Shown one piece after another: positions 34,431 through 46,000 of a DNA stretch of 64,000 nt. Within the stretch, counting starts at the first letter, position 1. Each line of letters begins with the position of its first letter. Both the position numbers and the translations under genes were made by a program. Under the pieces are notes generated by a model, which was not told the origin of the DNA, searched no databases, and saw nothing but the letters and a program-made list of their open reading frames with translations. This stretch comes from Pseudopyrenochaeta lycopersici (Eukaryota; Ascomycota; Dothideomycetes; Pleosporales; Pseudopyrenochaetaceae): contig NHZP01000043.1 of assembly GCA_003313425.1 (NCBI GenBank), positions 186,001-250,000 on the forward strand, in the 5' to 3' direction.

Positions 34431-35799
34431 ATGCGCAATTACAACAATCACTTACAAGGACTCCCACTAGAGCTGCGCAACAAAATCTATGAGTATATTA
34501 TCGGTGATCTGGCCCGTCTTACAATCCTCCCTGGCCCCCAAGCATGCGTGCTCGATACACTCCGTAGACGGCTCCCGCACTGTCTTCTTCTCAGTCACCA
34601 GATTATGGACGAAGCAGCGATGGCGTATCTGCATCACACCCTGCAGATCATAGTGGATATCAAGACTCCTAATCCTAGGGCTCTACTACCAGCAGCTCCA
34701 ACCGATATGGTCTTTAAAACTATCCGTCATCTCGAATTCACGGAACCTCAAACTGAATATTATACTGATCGCTCTGGTTCCACATCCGCCTCATTCTCCG
34801 TGCACGATGTTCTTCTGCGCTGCCCGCAACTCTATAGACTTACAATACCCTTTACGGCAACAACGTTTCTTGCGATAGATAACGTGACGCCTCAGTATCG
34901 CCGCCAAATACCCAAGGAGCAGTGATCGGAATGGTCTGGTCTGGTCTGGTCTAGAGGTCAAACCAGACCAGACCAACTGTTTTGGTCTGGTCTAAAGGTC
35001 AAACCAAGACCAGACCAGCAAGACCGCCAAGACCGCCAAGAATGAGGCTGAAGTTATGGAAGGAAGAAAAGAAATGTATTATGTTACTAGATATCAACCA
35101 TATCGTTGTCATTCTCACTATCCTCGTTGTCGCTGTCATCTTCAGATTGGGGCCTTCCATACCAGGCCCGGAGGCACTCACACGCCTCTATAATTGTGTA
35201 GCGAAGTGAAGCAATTCTAGGTTTTGCCGGTTTTGAAAGCATAAAGTCTGATTGGCCAATCGCTTATTCTGAAAACCTCTTTTCATTGGCCGAACAAAAG
35301 CAATGTCACGTGGATTTTGATTAGTCGTAGAGCGGGAAACACCGTGCACTGGCTACTAGGGCTGGATTGACCAATCAGATGCTGCTTGGCGTAGCACGTG
35401 ATACCAGACCGGTCCGACCATTTAGACCGGTCCGACCATGGTCTCAAAAAATCGTCAGACCAGACCAAGACCAAGTCAGACCAGACCATTCCGATCACTG
35501 CCAAGGAGATCGATCTGGACATTCGTTTCGGCCGCATCTTTGCACACAGAGGTCTTCAAAGGCTTTGCCTGACTTGCACCGATGCACCCTATGATAAGCG
35601 AGGATATCCCCCGGCTCCAGATTACCTCAAGTTTCAGCCGTTTGCGGAGTGGTTCCAGCGAGAAGCCAGAAGCAGAGGGAGTCATATCATACTCGATCTC
35701 GACATCACCCCAGAGGTGAAGTACGTCAATAGTCCGGAGTGTGTGAGGCGCAGAATGGGTTGTATAAGGTGGATTCAGTGGTATGACTTTTTTGGGTGA
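34431..35799 (+). pseudogene. F-box-like fungal protein split by a hAT-type element
   Basis: The N-terminus LQGLPLELRNKIYEYIIGDL is the F-box-like helix common in fungal proteins that judge local structure through leucine-rich or similar repeats. The frame runs to 34919, is interrupted by a 581-base element, and goes on from 35509 with IDLDIRFGRIFAHRGLQRL to the stop at 35797-35799. If the element and one duplicate target copy are ignored, the two parts are in the same phase, so the insertion is the only lesion seen. F-box-like proteins often recruit targets for ubiquitin ligases; no target can be named. Confidence 0.8.
34920..35500. mobile_element. Non-autonomous hAT-type element, 581 bp, inside an exon
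   Basis: Ends are CAGTGATCGGAATGGTCTGG and its inverse, flanked by an 8-base duplication CCAAGGAG (34912-34919 and 35501-35508). GGTCTGGTC motifs are repeated in the subterminal parts. A minus-strand acidic stretch (EDDSDNEDSENDND) near 35095-35148 may be a trace of a transposase tail. No transposase is encoded. Confidence 0.92.
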
Positions 35800-36763
35800 G
35801 CGTCGATGCTCACTCTCAACGAGCAGACAGAGACGTTTGCGGTTTTGAACTATGAGTACCGCAGTATATTGTCACATGGAACTAGCGCAGATGAGCTTCT
35901 CGGCGCCTGTGCTAGTAGGAGATATAATGTAATTACTTAACTGGAACGAAACGGTCCAGCATTAGTAGCTTAAGTTAGTTAGTTCGTGACTTTTGGTAGT
36001 ATTCAGAATCGATATCTCGCCCTCTATACTAGCGGTGGCGATGTACCAGTTATATGCCACCTCTGCCGATCGCACAATCTGAAAGCGGTGCATGGCCGTA
36101 ATAGAATTCACACACACACATTCTCTCACTAGCGTGGGGCTAACAGCAAAGCCTACACAATGGGGTAAGTCTGCTCCAAGTTGGTGGCTTGATTCACGCG
36201 GGAAAAGTGTTGCGCAGTTGCTGAACAATAGCGGCAAGCTCATTGGCGAGAGACTCGGCATTGTGGGACAATGGTCAAGCTCATTGGTCGGATATTGGAC
36301 CCATCTGACCCACGCACTTGGCCAGTTTCATGCCATGGAGACTTTTTACAGAATGCCATCCAATTGTTGATTCCCCTATGGTCGTTTGCGATCTGAAAAA
36401 GGGTTGGATAAGGGAAAGCATTGCTTACAGAGGAGATCTCGCAGATAACTACGGCTTACTGTTGTTGTTATTAATAATAGCTCTGAACGAGTCTATTAGG
36501 CTCCGAGGAGGACTGGACCACGATCTCGATCTTGTACCTTGCCTTGGTCCGATGACACGATGCCGTTGCCAGAATGTCCGTGCCCACCATCAAAGCCGCA
36601 AGCCCCTCTAGCTGACTCTCTTCCCCTCAGGTTCCCATCGCTCGAATGATGGGCTCATGTTCCTGTCAAACGTTCGCGAGTGGCGCTTCATCAATCGAGA
36701 TAACTACTCGACTTCTTTCTAAACAGAACGCTTTTCCTAGTCTCAGGTCGTCATCTACTCAAA
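35800..36763. other. Intergenic region before the SAM/HMG gene
   Basis: No gene is supported. A short (CA)n run lies at 36109-36120. Frames of up to 97 residues overlap and match nothing known. The last part presumably holds the promoter of the SAM/HMG gene. Confidence 0.3.
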
Positions 36764-38208
36764 ATGTCCGGCCTGAGGGAAGTATTAGAGCGGTTAGGAC
36801 TGTCCCAATACCTTGAGGTTTTGATCGCCGAAGGTTTTGATACCTGGGAGACGCTACTAGATATTAGGGAATCGGATCTGTGAGTCGCCGCGGCCTTTCC
36901 TACGCACGAAGAAGTCACATATATTCTAGAATTTCTCTGAGCGTCAAACTTGGTCATCAAAAGGCATGTACCATCTATCTCTTCGTCTTCAAAACTCCCG
37001 TCTTCACCATAAAGATCTGACAACTTTACCACACTAACTTTGGCATATCAACAGAAGCTTCAGCGGGCCATTGCAGAATCTCGGGGTCATGCCCACAATT
37101 ACAGCCCTCCCAACACTCTTAGCAAAGATACCGGTATTTGTGGGCCCTACCGAAACGACGATTTCCCCCCGAGTCGCAAAGGGAGGCAAGGGGCCACGTC
37201 TGCACATCGTACTACCGGCTCAAGCACGAGACGAAAGTATAGGCGACGTCCCAAAGTCAGTATGGTCCAAGCGCGTCATGTTCATGCTCTCTACCCTTGA
37301 AGGGTTACTAACCTTGTTCAGCCGGACGAACATGCACCGGAACGACCTCCAACTGCCTATGTGCTATTCTCCAACCGTTAGTGGTTATCCTGATCTATAC
37401 ATCTAGTGAGATTGACAAGAGGCAGGTGTAAGGAGGTCACTAAAGAGCCATGTTTTGACTTTTGCAGAAACTGCAAAAATTGTTGGTGAACAATGGCAAA
37501 GTTTACCGGCAAAAGCTCGGGAAACTTATCGACACCAAGCCAACGCTGGGAAAGTAAAATATCATGCTAAAATGGCAGAGTACAAAAAGTCACCCGAGTA
37601 CGATGTATACCAAAAGTATCTCGAGGAATTCATGGCGAAACACACTGCGTCACGCAAAGGTTTGTTGAACAGCCGCTTATCAGTGTTTGTGACTTAGGGT
37701 AGCAGGTGCAGAAGACATACGTTCTAAGTCGGGGACCCAGATAAGTACTTCGACACGAACCGGGACCCGCGAGTACGGCGGCCGATCGTCAAATAGCATA
37801 ATGAGCTTAGATGAATCGAACTCCTTTGCAATGGGTCACAATCGAGCGGAATATTCCTACCTGTCAGAATCAACATCTCCGGTAACGCATTCCTTGACAG
37901 GATTGAACTCCACTCGCATAGCCGATGCTAGCTCACCCATATCTACATCGCCATGGTCTGCTACTCTGCACCAAACAATAGGACCTTTCTTTCCATCTAG
38001 TAATGCTCCGTACTTCTCCCGGATTTTACCTCTACCAGTGCAAAGTCTCGAACCTGCTTCTTCCGCGCTCGATCGACTCGCTCAGTTCTCTTCGCATACG
38101 CAAGAGCCCATAGGACTCCGTCCTCTGTCCTCATTTGCAGCACTGTTAAGAGCTGGGGAGCTAGCCAGAATCGCCCACGAAGCTATGAACAAAGCCAGCC
38201 CTCTCTAA
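36764..38208 (+). CDS. SAM plus HMG-box DNA-binding protein
   Basis: Six exons (36764-36879, 36930-36963, 37055-37255, 37322-37376, 37420-37659, 37703-38208) give 383 residues with no stop. Residues 1-60 form a sterile alpha motif: LREVLERLGLSQYLEVL, then SVKLGHQKKLQRAIAES. The HMG box follows at about 125-205: RPPTAYVLFSN, LTFAETAKIVGEQWQSLP and KMAEYKKSPEYDVYQKYLEE. The rest is serine- and proline-rich. The second intron uses GC-AG (GCATGT). The HMG box binds and bends DNA and the SAM domain makes protein contacts, so a nuclear regulator is likely. Part of this gene is copied at 9771-9985. Without a MAT alpha-box partner it is not a clear mating-type gene. Confidence 0.88.
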
Positions 38209-38409
38209 GCTATCATTATTCCCGATTCGTTCGGCATCGGTAGTTAGCAATACATAGAAAATTCATCGATCCAAGATAGGGATGTCCGACGGGCTGAAAT
38301 GCGCCGCCAGATAGAATTGAATAAACTTGATGTCAAATTCCCGGTCCCACGTCGGCTCCGATCTCTTATAGGCTGCCCAGTCTTATTGCGCCTTCGACGT
38401 CATCGCTGT

Positions 38410-39110
38410 TCAGGTCAGCTGAACGTATTGAGGCCCTTCGAAGATGCACGACCCAGGCGAAGCAGAAGACGAGGGGACATAGGAGTTGTTTGGACATACA
38501 AGCCTATCCATGTTAGACTGTCTTATAACACCGACTCGGTACGTACGAGAAGTATGCTCTGGTAAAGTTGGGCACTTATGTTTCCATCCAAGAGCAAGTG
38601 AACGTAGAGGACCATGGCGCCACACAGCTGGCAGAGCGTCACGATCGCGTTTGAGGCAATAAGTCCAACCAACAAGCTTATGTAGTTTGAATTACTTCCC
38701 GCTGACCATTTGTGCTCGTACAGTCTCCAGCTTGACACTACTGAAGAGAGGAGTGCTGGAACGGTAAGGTACAAGAAGGAATTGTATGCGTGCTGTGTAA
38801 CCTTTTCCCTGCTCTAGGTAAGTAAAGGGACATTACACAGTTTCGAATGGGCCCTTACTTCACCGAGTAGATGAACTCAAGTGTTGTGATGAGCGTGAAG
38901 ATTGCACATATGAATGGAGTAGCCTAGCTAAGAGGAGCTAAGCTGCGCACAACCTGAGCGAGCTGGCCACATCGTGAGTTCGAAGGACAAAAATCAAACG
39001 GCGGCACTAACGTTGATGGTTGAATAGATTTGAAGAGCACTGAAAAAGACTGCCGCTAGCCAATAGACCTGACCGCCTGGGGCAATGCCGAGGCCGAGAT
39101 TCCTTTATGA
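38410..39110 (-). pseudogene. Multi-pass membrane protein remnant
   Basis: Hydrophobic stretches appear in pieces: PGGQVYWLAAVFFSALQIY near 39070, TPFICAIFTLITTLEFIYS near 38890, and an open part reading LISLLVG-type helices to CQLCGAMVLYVHLLL near 38590. The CQLxGAMVLY motif also occurs in the remnants at 53260 and 63590, so they may be one family. Exon joins are partly plausible but stops intervene near the start. The function is unknown. Confidence 0.45.
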
Positions 39111-39166
39111 ATTCCCGCATCCATCGTGGCTAGTAAATCTGCTCATCAGCTACATCACGATTAATC

Positions 39167-40116
39167 ATGTTTATGCATGCCAAGCGTGGTATATCGCGTA
39201 CAAGAAGTAGTTGCTGGACCTGCAGGTTCCGAAGGAAGAAGTGCGATGAAGGGCGGCCACACTGCCGAAACTGTCAACTCCTTGGTCTTGCCTGTGAGGG
39301 GTATGGGGTCAGACTGAGATGGTCAGCCCCTGGAACGCCTGTTGAGGCCTGTGATCAGCAGAGTGGGTGTCGTGTGAAGGACAAAGTTGGATTGAGAGCT
39401 GAGAACAACGCTTCGTCAAAGTTGGCCGTCTCGGAACCCACTACGACCGCACGTAACACAATTCTCTTGCGATATCTTAGTCAGGAGGTGTTCAACTCAC
39501 TTTCAGAGTTTGAAAGGGAAGTTCTATACGACTGTAAGCTGTTCTCCTTCTCGATAATGTCACAGGCTCCCACGATGCTGACAAGGGGATAGTTGCCGCC
39601 TGGGGTGCTGCCACGCTCTCCTCAATAACTATGCCCGAACCTGCTGATCGATTCCAAGAGAATCTCAGCTACTGTGCAGAATCGAACCCGTTTCTCCTGA
39701 ACAGTGTGACATCAGATTACGTTGGATCCCAAGCATGCTCAATATGTAGATGAGTACTATGGCTGGAGCATTACGCAATTTCGCAAACACTCGCGGATCC
39801 AGAATGCCTTCATGATGAATCGGTGCCGTTTGCTGGAGTATTGCTAAGCACCATAAGCGTATGCAAATGATGATCTCTTCAGTAATAGTGATTCTAACCT
39901 ACAACAGATGCACCGCGCTATGCCTTGGACGATACATTTAAACGGTATCGCAGGTATATTCTTAAAAGAAGAAGTTTTTGACGCACCATCTGAAGATACA
40001 AAAGGCCTTGTCGCTTTGATTGGTGTTCTAGATCTTCCTACCCATACGCTTTGACGCCAAAGCAAGCATATGCATCTATGGCATAGATACTGCCAAGAAA
40101 CGGCTTAAAGTCAAAG
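39167..40116 (+). pseudogene. Zn2Cys6 transcription factor, decayed
   Basis: The zinc cluster is near residues 15-42: SCWTCRFRRKKCDEGRPHC then CQLLGLAC. An intron (about 39532-39565) leads to frame-kept text ending at a TGA near 39750, then WLEHYAISQTLADPECLHDE, another intron, and MHRAMPWTIHLNGIAGIFL with stops at TGA and TAA near 40050-40110. All stops lie in one frame and can come from C-to-T change. The LIGVLDLPTHTL region matches the middle of fungal-specific regulator domains. It is dead. Confidence 0.75.
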
Positions 40117-40889
40117 TAAGTTACCCCTAATATATTCCGATACAGGTGGTGGCTGACAAGGAAACCCATCAGTGACTGCATTGTGTGTATTGTGACTGTT
40201 AAGTAAGAGTTTGCGCTCCGTCGTCGCTCCCGTATTACGGTGTCGCGGCTAGATGGCTGTTGCTGTGTTCGATAAACGTGTCATGTTGTGTAACTTGCTC
40301 GCAAATTTTGTCGGTCTGTCTGTGCCGCAGCCGGGTGCCAAATCGATGCGGGGGGATGCGTGATGGCCTGTAGAGACCAGTGCGGCCACTGCAGATGTGT
40401 GTTGATGCTTTTGTGATGGGTTTTCCAAAAACTGTGTTCTCGCTGTTTTGTCATGTTTATGTTGCGCGTGCACCACGCGCGCCAAGACGGTATATGAACC
40501 CGGTGGCTGCATGGATCATGATTTACGTCGGCGAAGTCAAGCTCTAATCATAGCGCCCTTATTAACATCAGCCAATCAAATCGCGAATTGGAAGTGATGG
40601 ACAAAGGGCTCGTCTTATAGTATGCGAATTTGCGGTCGGTCATTTCTCTGATTGGGCGTCCTTGAAGAAGGTTAGCGCTCACCCTCTTTAGGGGTAGCTC
40701 AAAGTACACCAATCGATTGATGCTGCGCTAAGAGCGCAATCCTTTATCATCCGCTTAACCCGTCTGCCTCGCCAAGTGTTACCCGGCCATATCTGCATAT
40801 CTGCCTCTAGCATTGGCATAATCCAACCCAATGGGTTTCTTCGTTCATGGTGTGACTGCTCACAGGTTTCTCGTTCAATAGAGAGGAAG
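40117..40889. other. Non-coding stretch
   Basis: Text downstream of the dead regulator shows no recognisable protein. It may include the regulator's worn 3' part and the promoter of the next small gene. Confidence 0.3.
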
Positions 40890-41244
40890 ATGAATGATTC
40901 GAGTCTTGCGCGTTGCGGTGAATCTGTTCGTCAGCATTTGGGAAGTTCTGAACTTGAAACCCACCTTACTGAGGTATGGCAAACTCTACCTTCCTTTGCA
41001 ATCCAATTAACTTCGCTAGATGTTAGACAGCTCTGGACTCATCGCTGAGTTCTCCGAAGCCTACGGACGACGAACACACGAAAACAAGCGTATCAGCAGT
41101 ATACATCAATCACTTCCGACACTGGAAGATATAAACGATATGCTGGAGCAAAGTGAACAAATTCTTATGTCCCTCCAGCGCGTGCGAGATATAGTCCTCA
41201 GTCATCAGGACAAGACTCTTGCATTCGCGACCGAAAGATCCTGA
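40890..41244 (+). CDS. Small two-exon protein of unknown function
   Basis: Exon 1 (40890-40973) and exon 2 (41020-41244) join through a 46-base intron (GTATGG...CGCTAG) into 102 residues in one frame. The C-terminal half (INDMLEQSEQILMSLQRVRD) would form a helix with coiled-coil character. No family is recognised. The start Met is the first in frame after a stop-free lead, so it could lie further upstream. Confidence 0.5.
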
Positions 41245-42383
41245 TTTTTTGGAAGACGGGCGCAAATATGGTAGCTAGAGCAAATATGGTCTCCTAGTCT
41301 AAGGAGAGTTGAAAAAGAGCGCTGATAGTTGGCAACAGAACAGTGAGAACAGGAGAGATTTCAACAGGCGTACTAGTAGAACTGTCACTTATTCTCCTAG
41401 ATTGGCATATAGCTGGAAATCCTCGGAAGAAACATGGATGCGAAGCCAGAGAGAAGACCATACGTATCCGTCTAAACATTTATTTTATGTACCCCTTGAG
41501 TTCTAAAGTGGTCTAATCATTGCGTGAGCAGCTACCTACAGTAACTGTCGCACTGTAGGTGTTAACCGAACAGTGAAAATGATTGGGATACGAGGCACAA
41601 AGTTAAGATGGTTTTTTTTTGTGATTGTATTTGTGTGTGTACGACAATGTATGTCGTCTGTTTAGAAGAGATGGCACAAGTCTCTGAGTCTTTTATGAAG
41701 ACATCACTTGGACTGCTAAGTGAACTACTGCCCTTGGCCAATGGCGTGCGACAGTAACACTTAGTCAAGGTTAAAGTATCTGTCCTAGTCTCGTCTAAGA
41801 CTTCTGATTAGTTGATAGTTACCTACTGCCTATACATGATCTAGGTAGTTGGCCTAACTTACTGCCATGCATTATACTTTTAGTCATAGTTATCCAAAGG
41901 AGAGGCAACAGCTCTCATCAGGCCAGTTGGGCTCCTGTCGTCTGTGCCCTACAGTCGCTGGCGAACGCGGCTTCACCCTTTCACACAGCTACAACACCCA
42001 TTTCGCGCCGATCTGCCGGAAAGGGCAATTGGCCCACATTCCGTACCCCTCGCATGCTCGCATGCATTGTCGTACGGTTTGGATTTCCTCCTTGACCCCC
42101 AAAATCTTCCCTCTCAGCCTCGCTACTCTATAATAAGACGAACAGTGGAGGCGTTGTGCTTGCAGCGGAATTAATATTGTGTGCAGGGGCGTGTGAACCA
42201 CGACACGGCGGAATGTGAGAAATGCGACAGCCCCACCGAGCACAGGACATCTTATTGCTGCTGCGCATCCTGCGGTGTGCTATTATTGGTTAGCGTATGA
42301 ACCGCTCGTTTTGGCTGGTATCTGACCTTCGAACTATATTTAACGAAGAATGCTCACTTCGTTGTATGCTTGCCAGCGCAGCC
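41245..42383. other. Intergenic region before the ferric reductase
   Basis: Short overlapping frames only. A run of eight T lies near 41611-41618. Nothing else is seen. Confidence 0.3.
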
Positions 42384-43245
42384 ATGAACATCACGCAGTG
42401 GTACGGCGTTGCTCTCGGCACCCTTGCGGCGCTTGTACTGGCTGTTCTGCATGTCCGCGCCCGCCTACCAGTCTTCCTGCTCAAGTACATATTCTACCCT
42501 CAGATCAATCCACACATTGGAGGCGGAAGCGAGACTACATTACCTGGGGCTGTCGCTATCGGCGTCTTCCTTGTAGGCAATGCTACCTGCATGGCTCTTA
42601 GCGTCAAGAGCTCTACACACCTGCTGCAGCGGACGGCGCATTTATCAGTTATCAATACTATCCCGCTCTTCCTCGGTGGAAGAATCAACCCAATCACTAG
42701 CGTGCTAGGCATCCGATATGAAACATATGCAAAGGCGCACCGATGGATGGGGCGGGTTGCAGTCGTTCAGGCGCTCGTCCATGCAAGCATCGCTGCCGCT
42801 TCGCAAAAGGGTTTTCGCGGCCAGTCTCAGATTGCGGGTTTGATAGTAAGTTGCCCTCACCCATGCTTAGAAACACAAAGCTGAAGATTCGACGAGGCTG
42901 TGTCGGCCATGGCTGCAATCTATCTTTTGTCGACAGGACCTATAAGACGACACTTCTACGAAGCATTTGCAAAGCTCCATATGATCCTCGCTCCTCTAGC
43001 CCTCTGCGCCGTCTGGCTGCATCTCCCTCACGCTAAATTGCTGCATCCACCAAGGGTATATCTGGTTGCAGCCTTCTGCCTGCATGGGGCCACGTACATG
43101 TCGTGGTTGATGTGCAACGAGGGCGCAAAGAGGTATTAATAGCACGAGTCGAAAGACACCATGGCGGAGACAACATAGGCAAGTACGTGTTTCTGGTTCC
43201 TCGGATATGGCAGAGACTGCTTCATACGCCAATTTTAGTCACTGG
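42384..43245 (+). pseudogene. Ferric reductase transmembrane half, truncated
   Basis: Exons 42384-42845 and 42897-43139 join through a 51-base GT-AG intron. The protein has several membrane helices, with the bis-heme histidines at YAKAHRWMGRVAVVQALVHA and FAKLHMILAPLALCAVWLHL spaced as in ferric reductases. After the TAA at 43137-43139 the next frame reads ARVERHHGGDNIGKYVFLVP, the start of the FAD-binding part, and the match ends near 43245. The FAD/NADPH domain that would supply electrons is missing. A frameshift and a rearrangement break have ended it. The intact form would move electrons across the plasma membrane to reduce iron. Confidence 0.82.
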
Positions 43246-43510
43246 GCTGGCAGGAAGTAACGAGTGAGACAGAGCACCAAATGGTCAGTTCCTTACGCCT
43301 TGCAACAAACGGGTAGCTAATGTGTAAACTAGCCCGGAAAATGTTCTCATTGTACCTGCGAGGAATATGTAGTCGATGAGATCCGTTTTGCCACTACAAC
43401 ATTCTATAAGAAGCTTCCAGAACTCAAGTGCACTTGCAATCATCAAATTCATGACCATAGTATCATCACCTAAGTAAGGGGTGTAATAGCTCTGGGGAGG
43501 AAGTAGGAGG
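43245..43510. repeat. Inverted copy of the ligase 3' end and flank (partner 45755-46000)
   Basis: The text matches 45755-46000 in opposite orientation, including the ligase C-terminal segment HQMVSSLRLATNG and the following flank. Divergence is visible (roughly one base in eight). The left edge coincides with the point where ferric reductase homology ends. Confidence 0.75.
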
Positions 43511-44766
43511 GAGCGCAACCAGATAAGCGTAGTTAAAGAGGGGCAAGGAGCGGAATGAAGGATAGAGGATAAGGACTGCTGAGTACGGAGTGCGAAATGG
43601 GCTCCGCGCAAACGTCGAAAGCGGCCTTTCTTCATACAGGATCTAAATTTAGAAGCTTACACGTCATACTCCACCATTTTGAGTATTGCTTGCGAACGCG
43701 CCCCAACACTGATCACCTTTTCTCGTCTTTCAAACGTGTGAGGCTCGAGATGGTGTCTCTTGGGGTACATATCTTCGCTGCCGTTCTTCAATGTACCATC
43801 CACCGCATTTTTATTATCCAATCACTAACCTGCCTTGATGGCTTTGATTGTAATACATTTCACATTTGCCGATTTGCTGAGGTCGCACGGCGCATATGAA
43901 CCCGCTGCGTGAGAGGTAACCTGAGCTCGTCCACGTCGAGGCTGATGGCAATGCGACAGCGACTTTATCACCAGCGAGGGATACAATCTGTCCTTGAAAC
44001 GACTTAGTCCTTAATAGCTGCAATGAAGGGGGGCTTACAAAGAATATCTTGACTTGGCGGCAACCAGGACTAACCTGTCTTGTCTCTAGAGATGAATCCG
44101 TTGAAGCGGCCAGATTGCGCAAATGTTCTATAACTATCAGTTACCAATTTAATCGCAACACCAGAAAATCTCATGATAACAACTTTTGTGGGTGGCTCTA
44201 TGGTTTATACCCCAACACACTTCACCTTTTCTCACAGATGCTGGGAATTACGTTAATACGAGCTCCTTCGTATATCTACCCCGCCCTCGCTGTCACACCC
44301 CCTCGAATCCTTCGACCTCGCGCAGTCGCTCGACGCCCCCCAGCAGGCGCAGGTACTACAATGACGGTCTGCTGCCTGTGCCAAATGTCCGGCAACCATA
44401 CAATCATGCTCTCTGGCAAATGCAAGCACATCGACCTATCCAACATCGCAAGGTTGCGTTGAGTTTCCGTTCATGGACTCAGCAAATGAGGCTATGCATC
44501 GTACACATCCACCCAATTATATCCCTTTAACGCCAATCGTAAGGCTCATCCACTCCGGTCTTTCAATCATGGCCCTGATGGTAGGCAGACTGCTGAAGGC
44601 GAAGTCATCTGTGGTAGGCTGCTTGGGGGACCTGCCTAAATGGAATGAGAGGAAAAGGAAAGACCACATGCGAGAGCCAAGGTCGTTAACTCATACTTAA
44701 ACTGACGCAGCCTTCCCAAGAACCTCAAGCGGTACAAACCCACTTTAAAACTTGAAAAGACTCACA
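43511..44766. other. Repeat-derived and unrecognised sequence
   Basis: 43510-43740 matches the repeat at 54680-54905 (CTCCGCGCAAACGTCGAAAG and the following TCTAAATTTAGAAGCTTA). The rest to 44766 has no gene that I can support. Confidence 0.45.
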
Positions 44767-45362
44767 ATGGGCATCTTCATACCACTCACATCGCCTCGCG
44801 ATCCTCGTTGGCAAGGCAGCAGCCATCACAAGATCTTTATCATCAAGAACTTCATACTTCCCCTCTTCATCATTCTCGTAATTGTGGAATATTCGTTATA
44901 TGTTATCTGGTGGAAGACAGACGACCCCTACAAACACGATTACCCGTATGTCATCTTCTCGTCGCTCGATGCATTTGTATGACTCTTATTAACTTCAGTG
45001 TCAGGTTTTTGTTCTGGTTCCGTATAGGTCCCGCCTTGATTTCCGATGTGATCTACACTTTCGTTACCCTTGCTCTTATCTTCCAGACGCCCTCGCTGTC
45101 TATAAAGTCGCGGACGCTCACCTTCCACCCTGCTGTCGCTCTCACATTTTCGCTTGTGCTCGTCGGCCTGTATACCTTCGTCTGTGTCTTCAACATACTA
45201 GTGGTCTATTCGCAAGAAGTCAGCGTTAATGACTTGGATGTTCGGTACAAGATTATATGGATGGAGTGTTGGATTCAAGGGATATTAGGGATGTGTTATA
45301 TAGGAATGACGATTTGTAGTTGCGTTGCTGTACATCGGTGGAGGGTGGGAAGGAGGCAGTGA
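44767..45362 (+). CDS. Small membrane protein with four predicted helices
   Basis: Exons 44767-44945 and 44999-45362 join through a 53-base intron (GTATGT...CTTCAG) into 180 residues. Hydrophobic stretches are FILPLFIILVIVEYSLYVIW, IGPALISDVIYTFVTLALIF, VALTFSLVLVGLYTFVCVFN and GILGMCYIGMTICSCVAV, so it is a four-helix integral membrane protein. The ends are charged. No family is recognised. It lies between the broken ferric reductase and the ligase gene on the opposite strand, and no lesions are seen. Confidence 0.7.
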
Positions 45363-45754
45363 GGGAGGGATTTTTGGCGGTGGTAGGGCACAACGACAGA
45401 CATGACAACAGCGAAGACTACCACGGCAAAGCGTAGCAAAGTACCATAAAGGAGCTGCATTGATTAGAATCCATCATTGTCATCAAGCGCCCACGAGTTT
45501 GTCCTCGTCAATTTCTTCCTTTCTTCTCTGACCCTCTCCATCCATGTATCCACACTGACAATAGCATGGCGGTCTCGTCAGAACTTCGCATCTCATGGCC
45601 AGCCAAAATATCGTAGCACTGCTCAGGTAGCTGCATCTCCCTTACGATGCTATGTTCTGAGCTAGGGATTATGTGATTTGAACATTATCTAATAGAGACC
45701 ACCTCTCATCCATCTCCCTCCCTCCCTCCTTCCCTCCTCCATCCTCCCAAGAGC

Positions 45755-46000
45755 TATGACCCCTCTTACTTAGGTGATGATACTATGGTCATGAATTCGA
45801 TGATTGCAAGTGCACGTGAGTTCCGGAACCTTCTTATAGAATGTTGTAGTGGTAAAACGGATCTCATCGACCACATATTTCTCGCAGGTACAACGAGAAC
45901 ATTTTCCCGGCTAGTTTACGCATTAGCTACCCGTTTGTTGCAAGGCGTAAGGAACTGACCATTTGGTGCTCCGTCTCACTCGTTACTTCCTGGTGAGTAA
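45755..46000. repeat. Inverted partner of 43245-43510
   Basis: This segment covers the ligase stop region and its 3' flank and pairs in inverse orientation with 43245-43510. The two copies bracket about 2.2 kb that includes the four-helix membrane gene. Confidence 0.75.

Noticed and set aside
36764..38208. HMG-box gene as a mating-type (MAT1-2) locus
   Set aside because: It has a SAM domain at its start, lies among repeats, and has no APN2, SLA2 or other usual MAT neighbour in view.
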